Positions 36,356 to 44,263 of a DNA stretch of 50,081 nucleotides are shown here, piece after piece. Within the stretch, counting starts at the first letter, position 1. Every line of letters begins with the position of its first letter. This stretch comes from an uncultured Psychroserpens sp. GTDB lineage: Bacteria > Bacteroidota > Bacteroidia > Flavobacteriales > Flavobacteriaceae. The stretch spans positions 1 through 50,081 of the forward strand of contig CAJQOA010000117.1 in assembly GCA_905479815.1 (NCBI GenBank), read 5' to 3'. The notes beneath the pieces were generated by a model. The model was given only the letters and a program-made list of their open reading frames with translations. It did no database searches and had not been told where the DNA came from. A program made the translations under genes and the position numbers.

Positions 36356-37762
36356 ATGGAGTTTAAACGTGGAAGATATTCGTGGATTCTAAGACCAATA
36401 CTTATTATATACGATCTATTCGTATTAAATTTTATTGCCTATTACTTATTAAACTTTAACGATGAAAACCTATACTTTTTTTCATTTAAGATTTTTAATA
36501 ATAAAAATTTACTTTATTTCATATACTCCACAATACTCTGGTTAGTTTCTACATACTTTCTTAAATTTTATAAAGTATATAGATATACCTCATTATTAAA
36601 TATACTATCATTAATTTTTAAACAGTTTTTTGTTTACGGAATTATAACTTTTGCTTTTGAAGGTATTTTTAGGAGTATTAATGTTCAAGCTATTGATACT
36701 TTAGAATATTTATTATACGCCTTTGGAGCAATTTCTGTAATGAAACTCTTAAGCTATTATATTTTAAAATCAGTAAGAGTTTATTTAAAAGGAAATCTAA
36801 GAAACATTATCGTTATTGGTAATGGTGATAGTGTCAAGCAGTTAAAAAAAATATTTCTTGATAAAAAAGAACTAGGATATAAAATAATTGGAGTTTTTAA
36901 TAATGATGCTATAAATAGTGATGGCACAATTAAAGAAAGCTTTTCTTTTTTAGAAGACAACCATACAGTTGATGAAATTTATTGCGCAATAGATGAATTA
37001 ACAGAGAGTCAAATCAATGAATACGTAAGATATGCAAACTTAAACCATTGTAATATCAAGTTTATTCCAAACACAAATAAGCTATTTACCAAAAGGTTAA
37101 AAATTGATTTTTACAATTATGTGCCAGTATTATCAATTCAAGAAGTAGCTTTAAATAATGAGTTTAATAAATTTTTAAAAAGAAGTTTCGACATTATTTT
37201 TTCTTTACTCATAATTGTTTTCGTTCTGTCTTGGTTATTTATAATTTTGTTTATTCTAATAAAGTTAGAATCTAAAGGCCCAGTGTTTTATGAGCACAAA
37301 AGAACAGGAATTAATTACAAAGTGTTTTATTGTTACAAGTTTAGGTCTCTTAAAACAGTTAAGGAGATAAAAGGAACTTATGTTAAAAAAGATGATAAAA
37401 GAGTTACAATCATTGGTCGATTTTTACGAAAAACAAGTTTAGATGAGTTGCCTCAGTTTATTAATGTTTTAAAAGGAGACATGAGTGTTGTTGGTCCAAG
37501 ACCACACATGCTTTCATATACAGATGATTACTCAAAAAAAATCAACAAATACAATTTTATTTTTAGACATAATGTAAAACCTGGAATTACTGGTTTGGCG
37601 CAAATTAAAGGCTATAGAGGAGAAATAAAGCTTGATAAAGACATTATTAACCGCATAAAATATGATATTTTCTATATAGAGAATTGGTCTTTACTTTTAG
37701 ATTTTAAAATTATAATCCAAACAATTATAAATTTTATCAAAGGAGATGAAAAAGCTTATTAA
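36356..37762 (+). CDS. second polyprenyl glycosylphosphotransferase
   Basis: 468 residues, paralogous over its whole length to the protein at 32703: N-terminal helices, a nucleotide-fold domain (NIIVIGNGDSVKQLKKIF), a re-entrant helix and the catalytic C-terminus (KRSFDIIFSL, KRTGINYKVFYCYKFRSL, TSLDELPQFINVL, MSVVGPRPHM, KPGITGLAQIKGYRGE). All catalytic motifs look intact, so it is not a decayed copy. Two initiating enzymes in one unit suggest two lipid-linked products or a different priming sugar. Its TAA overlaps the TAA of the convergent GT4 gene. Confidence 0.93.
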   Translation: MEFKRGRYSWILRPILIIYDLFVLNFIAYYLLNFNDENLYFFSFKIFNNKNLLYFIYSTILWLVSTYFLKFYKVYRYTSLLNILSLIFKQFFVYGIITFAFEGIFRSINVQAIDTLEYLLYAFGAISVMKLLSYYILKSVRVYLKGNLRNIIVIGNGDSVKQLKKIFLDKKELGYKIIGVFNNDAINSDGTIKESFSFLEDNHTVDEIYCAIDELTESQINEYVRYANLNHCNIKFIPNTNKLFTKRLKIDFYNYVPVLSIQEVALNNEFNKFLKRSFDIIFSLLIIVFVLSWLFIILFILIKLESKGPVFYEHKRTGINYKVFYCYKFRSLKTVKEIKGTYVKKDDKRVTIIGRFLRKTSLDELPQFINVLKGDMSVVGPRPHMLSYTDDYSKKINKYNFIFRHNVKPGITGLAQIKGYRGEIKLDKDIINRIKYDIFYIENWSLLLDFKIIIQTIINFIKGDEKAY

Positions 37763-38922
37763 AGTATTGACTTTAATAATTTCAATTGACTATTAAAATC
37801 AAAATTTTGTACAGCAGTATTTTGTATGTTTTGTTTTCTTTCTAATGATGATGACTTAATTTCAATAGTAGATATAATCCTATTTAAATCATCATAATCA
37901 CCTGAAGTTGCTATCCATCCTAATTTGTTATTCTTTATAATATTTTCACCTTCACCACCTCCAAAATAAAGCATTGGCAAGCCTAAACGCGCATATTCAA
38001 ATATTTTTGATGGTACACTACCATAAATTCTATTTAGTAAGGGTATAATCGCGATATCATATTTTAATAAAAGGGAATGAAGTTCATCTCTAGTCACTTG
38101 GCCATGAAAAAATACAGGTAATTTAGGATGTTGAGAAATAAATTCTTCAATTAGTAATTGCTCTGCTCCAGATCCATAAATATGCAATTCAATATTAGAA
38201 TAATCTAACTTATTACACAACCTGTAGATGCCTTGAGCAATACCTAAAAGGCCTGCGTAGACTATTTTTAATTTACCATCAGATGTTGTTTGTTGTATTT
38301 TTGGAGGTTGAAAATCTGGGAAGTTTCTATACAAAAATGTCTTTTTATTTGGAAACATAGAAGAGGTGTGAGTTAGAATCTCTTCGCTTTGACCTAAAAT
38401 CAAACTTGCTTTCTTATAATTATAGCGTTCAATTTTTTCAAGCATTTTATAACTAAAATTCTTTTTCAATGCTCCCAACTCTAATCCAGCTATAGGCCAA
38501 AGATCACTTACATTAAGGATGAGGTTTCTACTTTTATTACTTAAAAAAAGCATAGAAGTGAATGCGACTATAAGCGGAGGGGACTGCACTATAACAGTCT
38601 TTGGAATTTTATTAAATATAAAAAACAAAACCAAGCTAAAACTATACGATAACATAGCAATTAAGCGCAATAATTTGTTTTTTGAGTTGCTTGCGTAAAT
38701 CCAAAGACGGTTAATAGTAATATTTTTTTCTTCGGAAACATGCCTGAATTTACCAGTATAGCCATCAAAAATTTTACCAGTAGGATAATTTGGTAAAGGC
38801 GTCAATACAGTGACATTAAAATCATGTTGTTGCAAACCATTTGCCAACTGAAAAATACGATTAGAAGCTGCTCCAATTTCTGGAGGAAAATAACTAGTAA
38901 TAATTAATACGTCCTTTTTCAT
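37759..38922 (-). CDS. glycosyltransferase family 4 (WbuB/WcaI-like)
   Basis: 387 residues, GT-B fold. The start KKDVLIITSYFPPEIGAASNRIFQLANGL and TPLPNYPTGKIFDGY are typical of the WbuB/WcaI subgroup, whose members transfer amino sugars or fucose. The donor half holds KIVYAGLLGIAQGIYRL and IIPLLNRIYGSVPSKIFEYARLGLP. It lies on the opposite strand to the rest of the locus. It overlaps the CapK-like gene upstream by four bases, so the two form a short operon, and its stop overlaps that of the sugar transferase gene. Confidence 0.88.
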   Translation of the reverse strand: MKKDVLIITSYFPPEIGAASNRIFQLANGLQQHDFNVTVLTPLPNYPTGKIFDGYTGKFRHVSEEKNITINRLWIYASNSKNKLLRLIAMLSYSFSLVLFFIFNKIPKTVIVQSPPLIVAFTSMLFLSNKSRNLILNVSDLWPIAGLELGALKKNFSYKMLEKIERYNYKKASLILGQSEEILTHTSSMFPNKKTFLYRNFPDFQPPKIQQTTSDGKLKIVYAGLLGIAQGIYRLCNKLDYSNIELHIYGSGAEQLLIEEFISQHPKLPVFFHGQVTRDELHSLLLKYDIAIIPLLNRIYGSVPSKIFEYARLGLPMLYFGGGEGENIIKNNKLGWIATSGDYDDLNRIISTIEIKSSSLERKQNIQNTAVQNFDFNSQLKLLKSIL

Positions 38923-40238
38923 GATGTTGAGTTTACATGAGATGTAAACTGTTTTAGTTTTCCGCTTTTAGAACGTTTTAATTCATGTTGTCTTTCAAAA
39001 GTTATGGTCAGCCCTTTTTCTAGATATCTTTCCATTTCTTGAGTTATGGTGTTCTTTTTTTCTTCAGAAAGCTCTTCTTCACTCACATAAGTAACCTTAA
39101 AGAGATGCCTCTCTAATTGTTCAATAACAAACTCTTTGACATTCCCATCATCTTCAATAATGCTTTTAGTAATATAGTAAAAAGTAAGCCCTGCAGCTTT
39201 TTTTCCGCTAGGTAAAACAGCAATATCATTGGTTCGACCAATTAGCGTTTTTAAGATGGGTTTTTTTACTGTACTAGTTTTTGAAAGCACTCCAATATCA
39301 CCAATATCATATCTAATAAAAGGATGGGCTTCATTATACAAAGAGGTGATTACAATTCGTCCTTCTTCACCATAAGGCATAATCTTATCATTTTCATCTA
39401 AAATTTCAATGTATAATGTTTCGCTATTTAGTTGCCAGTCATTGTTCGTATTTTGAAAAGCGATTAGATCTAATTCTGAAGCACCATATTCGTTTATTAC
39501 AGGTACTCCAAACTGCTGCTCCATTAACTTTTTATCCTTTTCAAATAACATTTCCGAAGTGACAACACAAGCTTTCAAAGTTGGACAAATAGAGGTTAAA
39601 CGAATGGATTGTCGTTCTAGAAACTTTGCAAACTGAACAATAGAGCTTGTATAACCATTAATATAATCAAATGAAGTTGATTTAAACTTTTGCAAATGTG
39701 CCTCAAAAGCAGCATCACTTAAATCAAAAACAGAAAATCGATAACGTTTACTTAGACGATCTTTAAAACGCTCTTTATAATAACCTTTTTTATCTAATGG
39801 AATACCATAGAAACGGGCTTGACGAGACGTATTAAAATCCAACCCATACCAACTAAATCTATTTTGAATGACAGCCCAAGTCATAGCATGACTAAATTTA
39901 TCTTTAGCAAAAATGAAGGGATCTCCAGAAGATCCAGACGTTTTGTTCACATATGAGTTTTTTGAAGTAAATCCCGTTGATAAGCGTTCATCTAGAGGAT
40001 GTTGTAAATCCTTTTTTGTCATTACAGGTATCGATGCCCAATCACTTGCGCTTGCTTTGGGAGCTAAAGATTTGTAAAATCTATTATTATTACTATGATA
40101 ATTTACAATGTCATGAAGCTTATTATCTAAAAATGTTTTGAATTCGAGATCACTTTTTTGATGAATATGAGTCAATTCTTTTTTTGCCTTATGTAAAGGG
40201 TAGCCGTTTAATCGTAAAGAAAAGTCGAAAAGGTTCAA
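38919..40238 (-). CDS. CapK/PaaK-like adenylate-forming enzyme
   Basis: 439 residues from a TTG at 40238 (reading MNLFDFSLRLNGYPL). The open frame extends to 40469, but that ATG lies inside purD on the other strand and the extra 77 residues look noncoding. Signatures of the phenylacetate-CoA ligase superfamily are visible: KTSGSSGDPF, YGASELDLIAFQ, RYDIGDIG and GRTNDIAVLPSG, followed by a C-terminal lid domain. CapK relatives occur in capsule loci; none has a settled substrate to my knowledge. It may activate an acid that is then attached to the polymer. The start codon call is the least certain part. Confidence 0.8.
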   Translation of the reverse strand: MNLFDFSLRLNGYPLHKAKKELTHIHQKSDLEFKTFLDNKLHDIVNYHSNNNRFYKSLAPKASASDWASIPVMTKKDLQHPLDERLSTGFTSKNSYVNKTSGSSGDPFIFAKDKFSHAMTWAVIQNRFSWYGLDFNTSRQARFYGIPLDKKGYYKERFKDRLSKRYRFSVFDLSDAAFEAHLQKFKSTSFDYINGYTSSIVQFAKFLERQSIRLTSICPTLKACVVTSEMLFEKDKKLMEQQFGVPVINEYGASELDLIAFQNTNNDWQLNSETLYIEILDENDKIMPYGEEGRIVITSLYNEAHPFIRYDIGDIGVLSKTSTVKKPILKTLIGRTNDIAVLPSGKKAAGLTFYYITKSIIEDDGNVKEFVIEQLERHLFKVTYVSEEELSEEKKNTITQEMERYLEKGLTITFERQHELKRSKSGKLKQFTSHVNSTS

Positions 40239-40304
40239 AAAAGGATAAGGTTTGTATTGGATGTAAAGTAAAGAAAAAAAGTCTTGTTTAGAAACTTCGA
40301 AACC

Positions 40305-40326
40305 CGTAAAAACAATTATTTTTACG
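40305..40326. promoter_or_regulatory. inverted repeat between the CapK-like gene and purD
   Basis: A perfect 8-bp dyad CGTAAAAA/TTTTTACG with a 6-base centre (CAATTA) lies 17 bases before the purD ATG, in the divergent control region. It lacks a following T run in either direction, so an operator is likelier than a terminator. The binding protein is unknown. Confidence 0.45.
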
Positions 40327-40342
40327 CAAACAAATTGAAAAC

Positions 40343-41614
40343 ATGATAATTTTAATTCTTGGTTCAGGCGGTAGAGAGCACACATTTGCATGGAAAATTG
40401 CTCAAAGTCCATTATGCGATAAAATTTTTGTTGCACCTGGAAACTCTGGTACTGCCCAAATAGCAACAAATGTTGATATTAAGGTCACAGATTTTGATGC
40501 GATTAAATCCTTAGTCCTTGAACATAAAATTGATATGGTTGTTGTAGGCCCAGAAGACCCATTGGTACAAGGTATTCATGATTTCTTTATTGAGGATGAG
40601 CAATTAAAACATGTTGCTGTCATAGGTCCTCAAAAAGCAGCTGCAGAGTTAGAAGGCAGTAAAGAGTTTGCTAAAGAATTTTTGTTTAGACACAATATTC
40701 CAACGGCCGCATATGAGAGTTTTAATGCTAGTAATGTTGAGAATGGATACACCTTTTTAGAAACTTTAAATCCGCCTTATGTATTAAAAGCCGATGGTTT
40801 AGCTGCAGGAAAAGGTGTTTTAATACTCAACGACCTAAATGAAGCCAAAGCAGAACTAAAGAGCATGTTGGTTGATGCTAAGTTTGGATTAGCAAGCTCT
40901 AAAGTGGTTATCGAGGAATTTTTAGACGGAATAGAATTAAGTTGTTTTGTATTAACAGATGGTAAAAACTATAAAATTTTACCTACTGCAAAAGATTACA
41001 AAAGAATTGGAGAAGGTGACACAGGTTTAAATACTGGTGGAATGGGAGCGATCTCTCCTGTACCTTTTGCTACAGATGAATTTTTAAATAAAATAGAAGA
41101 GCAAATCGTTAAGCCTACGATTAAAGGTTTAGCAAAAGATAATTTACCATATAAAGGGTTTGTGTTTATAGGTATAATTAAAGTTGGTGATGACCCAAAA
41201 GTGATTGAGTATAATGTGAGAATGGGTGACCCAGAAACAGAAGTTGTTTTACCTAGACTTAAAACCGATTTAGTAGAAATTTTTATGGCTATTTCAGAAG
41301 AGCGTCTTAACGAAATTGATATAGAAATAGACGAAAGAGCAGCAACTACCGTAATGTTAGTGTCTGGTGGTTACCCAGAAGCTTATGAGAAAGGAAAAGA
41401 AATTATTGGTTTAGATAGTGTAGAAAACTCTATAGCGTTTCATGCTGGAGCAGTATTAAAAGAAGGAAAGATAGTGACATCTGGAGGGCGAGTTATGGCA
41501 ATAACATCTTATGGTAACACGTATCAAGAAGCCATAAAAAAATCTTATCAAAATATAGATAAACTACATTTTGATAAGATGAATTATCGAAAAGATATTG
41601 GTTTCGATTTATAG
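40343..41614 (+). CDS. purD: phosphoribosylamine--glycine ligase
   Basis: 423 residues, standard length. It catalyses the second step of de novo purine synthesis, joining glycine to 5-phosphoribosylamine with ATP. ILGSGGREHTFAWKIAQS opens the protein; the ATP-grasp region shows LKADGLAAGKGVL, NTGGMGAISP and EYNVRMGDPETE. It is divergent from the CapK-like gene and stops one base before the convergent DUF6341 gene ends. No other purine gene is adjacent. Confidence 0.97.
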   Translation: MIILILGSGGREHTFAWKIAQSPLCDKIFVAPGNSGTAQIATNVDIKVTDFDAIKSLVLEHKIDMVVVGPEDPLVQGIHDFFIEDEQLKHVAVIGPQKAAAELEGSKEFAKEFLFRHNIPTAAYESFNASNVENGYTFLETLNPPYVLKADGLAAGKGVLILNDLNEAKAELKSMLVDAKFGLASSKVVIEEFLDGIELSCFVLTDGKNYKILPTAKDYKRIGEGDTGLNTGGMGAISPVPFATDEFLNKIEEQIVKPTIKGLAKDNLPYKGFVFIGIIKVGDDPKVIEYNVRMGDPETEVVLPRLKTDLVEIFMAISEERLNEIDIEIDERAATTVMLVSGGYPEAYEKGKEIIGLDSVENSIAFHAGAVLKEGKIVTSGGRVMAITSYGNTYQEAIKKSYQNIDKLHFDKMNYRKDIGFDL

Positions 41615-41615
41615 A

Positions 41616-41843
41616 TTATAAATAAGAATGAGACGTTACACTCTTATCTTCTTCATTATTTTTACTATGCTCTTTCAATTGTAACATCCAGTATACCATT
41701 GCTACCATACAAATAATCACAAATATCCATGAAATTAAATTAGCTGTCCACCAATTTTCTAATTCTAATGCTCTAAGTGCATCAAATGGAGCAAATAAAA
41801 CATCTACAAATAAATCTTGTAAAGCGTAAAAAAAATCTTTCAT
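41616..41843 (-). CDS. small membrane protein, DUF6341 family
   Basis: 75 residues with an N-terminal amphipathic part (MKDFFYALQDLFVDVLFAPFDALRALE), one transmembrane helix (about residues 36-54) and a charged tail. I recognise it as the small Bacteroidota protein family DUF6341, commonly found between purD and the DUF6427/upp genes. Its function is unknown. A -7 element lies about 60 bases upstream on its strand. Confidence 0.75.
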   Translation of the reverse strand: MKDFFYALQDLFVDVLFAPFDALRALELENWWTANLISWIFVIICMVAMVYWMLQLKEHSKNNEEDKSVTSHSYL

Positions 41844-41904
41844 TAAGTTATATTTTATAGAAACCCTTAGTGAGCTTCGTTGGTATAATCATATATTTAC
41901 AATG

Positions 41905-41912
41905 CAAAATTA
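41905..41912 (-). promoter_or_regulatory. -7 promoter element for the DUF6341 gene
   Basis: On the minus strand TAATTTTG matches TAnnTTTG, about 60 bases before the ATG at 41843, in the 97-base divergent gap with the DUF6427 gene. Confidence 0.45.
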
Positions 41913-41940
41913 CATATTTTTTTCATTTTAAACTATTGCA

Positions 41941-42864
41941 ATGATTTCAAATTTTTTTAGCAAATCAAAACCAATACACTACATCGTCGTTAGTGTTGTA
42001 TTATTATTGGTTTTTGTTATGTCTAGATTGAACGTATTCCCAGAGAATTCAAGCATTATTGTTTTTGCTGAGCAAATAGGATTATTCTTAATCGCGTTAC
42101 TTTCAGTTTTTATATTTGATTTCTTGGTGACTCGCAATGGCTTAACTAAAAAGAATAGTTATAATATTATTCTTTTTGTTCTATTCTTTGCAATTTTACC
42201 TCAAACCCTGTTAAACCCTAAACTATTATTTGCTAACTTTTTTATCCTTTTAGCATTACGACGTATTATAAGTTTAAGATCTCAAAAAGAGATTAAAAAA
42301 AAGTTATTTGATGCATCGTTTTGGATAGCTATTGCATCGTTTTTCTATTTTTGGTCTGCACTATTCTTTATATTAATTTTTGCCGCCCTACTAGTGTATA
42401 TCATTACAGATGTAAAGAATTATGTAATTCCAATTGTAGGAATCGTCACTGTAATGGTAATTGCTGTTTCTTATTTTATTTTAATGGATAAAGATGTATT
42501 TAGCTATGTTGTTGGTTTGTTCGATTATAGCGTAGATTTTAGTGCTTTAAATTCTAAACGCATCATAATAGGCTCAACACTATTATTATCATTTGGTTTA
42601 TGGTCTTTGTTTTATTACATAAAAAACATAAAGTCTCAAATGAAGAGTTATAGGCCATCTTTTAAGTTGGTTATATTATCTGCAATAATAGGATTAGTCA
42701 TTATAGGAATAGCACCTTCAAAAAACGGAAGTGAGTTTATTTTTTTATTCGCCCCTTTATCTATCATTATGACTAATTACTTAGAAGTAATTTCAGAAAA
42801 ATGGTTTAAGGAAACATTACTTTTGATAATTGCTTTAACACCAATTGTTCTGTTAATGCTGTAA
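41941..42864 (+). CDS. DUF6427 family polytopic membrane protein
   Basis: 307 residues with about eight to nine transmembrane helices and short basic loops. It matches the Bacteroidota family DUF6427, whose members sit beside upp and the DUF6341 gene; no function is assigned. The last 12 bases overlap the 3' end of the convergent upp gene. The TLLNPKLLFANFFILLALRR stretch resembles membrane parts of polysaccharide or lipid synthesis proteins, but nothing more specific can be said. Confidence 0.78.
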   Translation: MISNFFSKSKPIHYIVVSVVLLLVFVMSRLNVFPENSSIIVFAEQIGLFLIALLSVFIFDFLVTRNGLTKKNSYNIILFVLFFAILPQTLLNPKLLFANFFILLALRRIISLRSQKEIKKKLFDASFWIAIASFFYFWSALFFILIFAALLVYIITDVKNYVIPIVGIVTVMVIAVSYFILMDKDVFSYVVGLFDYSVDFSALNSKRIIIGSTLLLSFGLWSLFYYIKNIKSQMKSYRPSFKLVILSAIIGLVIIGIAPSKNGSEFIFLFAPLSIIMTNYLEVISEKWFKETLLLIIALTPIVLLML

Positions 42865-43512
42865 TTTATTTCCAAAAGCTAAGTCACCAGCATCTCCTAA
42901 GCCAGGAACAATATACCCTTTATCACTTAACGTTTTGTCTATAGCTGCAATCCATAGGTGTGTATCTTTTCCGAAGTGATTATTAACAAAGTTTACACCA
43001 TCCTGAGCTCCAATAACACTTACTAAATGAATCTCTTTTGGCGTTCCAAAAGGTTTTAATGCTTCAAACGTAGCAACCATAGATTGACCAGTTGCCAACA
43101 TAGGATCTGCAAGAATAAGTGTTTTTCCTTCTAAACTAGGGCAGGCCAAATATTCTACAATAATCTCAAAGGCTTCTGGGTTTTCTTTATGATGTCTATA
43201 AGCAGAAATAAATGCGTTTTCTGCAGTATCAAAGTAGTTTAGGAGCCCATTGTGAAGCGGTACACCAGCTCTTAAAATAGAACATAATACGATGTCATCG
43301 CTAATGAGCTTGGTTTGACTTTTCCCTAAAGGTGTTGTCGTTGTTTTTGGCGCAAAATCTAGAGATTTGCTCATTTCATAACTCAAAACTTCACCTATAC
43401 GTTCAATATTTCTTCTAAAACGCATGCGGTCAGTCTGTATATTGACATCTCTAATTTCTGAAAGAAATGAATTTAAGATAGAATCTTCTTGTGATAGATT
43501 ATGAATATGCAT
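42853..43512 (-). CDS. upp: uracil phosphoribosyltransferase
   Basis: 219 residues, type I phosphoribosyltransferase fold. It salvages uracil with PRPP to UMP. The PRPP loop is LILADPMLATGQS; ILRAGVPLHNGLL and the C-terminal uracil-site segment VPGLGDAGDLAFG are the family signatures. It is convergent with the DUF6427 gene (12-base overlap) and divergent from the DUF4254 gene. Confidence 0.95.
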   Translation of the reverse strand: MHIHNLSQEDSILNSFLSEIRDVNIQTDRMRFRRNIERIGEVLSYEMSKSLDFAPKTTTTPLGKSQTKLISDDIVLCSILRAGVPLHNGLLNYFDTAENAFISAYRHHKENPEAFEIIVEYLACPSLEGKTLILADPMLATGQSMVATFEALKPFGTPKEIHLVSVIGAQDGVNFVNNHFGKDTHLWIAAIDKTLSDKGYIVPGLGDAGDLAFGNKLQH

Positions 43513-43556
43513 AGTTGAGTGTTCATTTTATGAATGCTAAAGTTAATAAATACCCA

Positions 43557-43564
43557 TATATTTG
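43557..43564 (+). promoter_or_regulatory. -7 promoter element for the DUF4254 gene
   Basis: TATATTTG matches TAnnTTTG and ends 19 bases before the ATG at 43584. It lies inside the longer open frame from 43515, supporting the later start. Confidence 0.55.
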
Positions 43565-43583
43565 TAGTCTAAAATTTCACATT

Positions 43584-44192
43584 ATGTTCTCAGCAAAAGC
43601 AAATAAAATATTCCAAGATGTTATTGAAAAGTATCATATCATCAATACAGTAGATCAATCTTTTACTAATAGTTATGATAAAGATTCAAATTTACTAGAG
43701 CATTTATTATATAGAAAATGTTGGATTGATACTGTGCAATGGCACTATGAAGATATTATTCGTGATCCACAAATAGATCCTGTTGCTGCTTTAACGTTGA
43801 AACGTCAAATTGATGCGTCTAATCAAGACAGAACAGATATGGTTGAGTACATTGATAGTTATTTTCTTGAAAAATATAATGATGTGTCGTCAAAAGCAGA
43901 GGCGACGATAAATACAGAAAGTCCTGCTTGGGGAGTTGATAGATTATCAATTTTAGCTCTTAAAGTGTATCACATGAATGAAGAGGCAACTCGTACAGAT
44001 GCATCTGATGCTCATAGAGCAGCATGTCAAACAAAATTGGATATTTTATTAGAGCAACGTGTGGATTTATCAACAGCTATTGATACGCTTTTAGAAGATA
44101 TAAGTAAAGGCGATAAGTACATGAAAGTTTACAAGCAAATGAAAATGTATAATGATGACGAGCTCAACCCAGTATTGCGTTCTCAAAAATAA
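43584..44192 (+). CDS. DUF4254 domain-containing protein
   Basis: 202 residues from the ATG at 43584 (MFSAKANKIFQDVIEKYH); the frame is open to 43515 but a promoter element lies between. The protein is all-helical and soluble, with the conserved LLYRKCWIDTVQWHYEDIIRDP and IDASNQDRTDMVE segments of DUF4254. Function is unknown. The gene is followed by a GT9 heptosyltransferase-like gene, an association I recall from other Bacteroidota, which hints at a role linked to lipopolysaccharide core synthesis. Confidence 0.85.
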   Translation: MFSAKANKIFQDVIEKYHIINTVDQSFTNSYDKDSNLLEHLLYRKCWIDTVQWHYEDIIRDPQIDPVAALTLKRQIDASNQDRTDMVEYIDSYFLEKYNDVSSKAEATINTESPAWGVDRLSILALKVYHMNEEATRTDASDAHRAACQTKLDILLEQRVDLSTAIDTLLEDISKGDKYMKVYKQMKMYNDDELNPVLRSQK

Positions 44193-44198
44193 TTTTAT

Positions 44199-44224
44199 GT
44201 CATTCAGAGCGAAGCGAAGAGTCT
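44199..44224 (+). repeat. REP-like interspersed repeat fragment
   Basis: The sequence beginning GTCATTCAGAGCGAAGCG and ending GAAGAGTCT resembles the short CATTCnGAGCGAAGnnGAAGAATCT repeats scattered through intergenic regions of many Flavobacteriaceae. Only one copy was noticed in the window, in the 71-base gap between the DUF4254 and GT9 genes. It is GC-richer than its surroundings. Confidence 0.5.
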
Positions 44225-44263
44225 AAAACTAGATTATAGATACGCTTTAAATGGCTATTTCTT

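Noticed and set aside
40239-40469. N-terminal extension of the CapK-like protein
   Set aside because: It is antisense to the start of purD and through the intergenic region; the family N-terminus fits the TTG at 40238.
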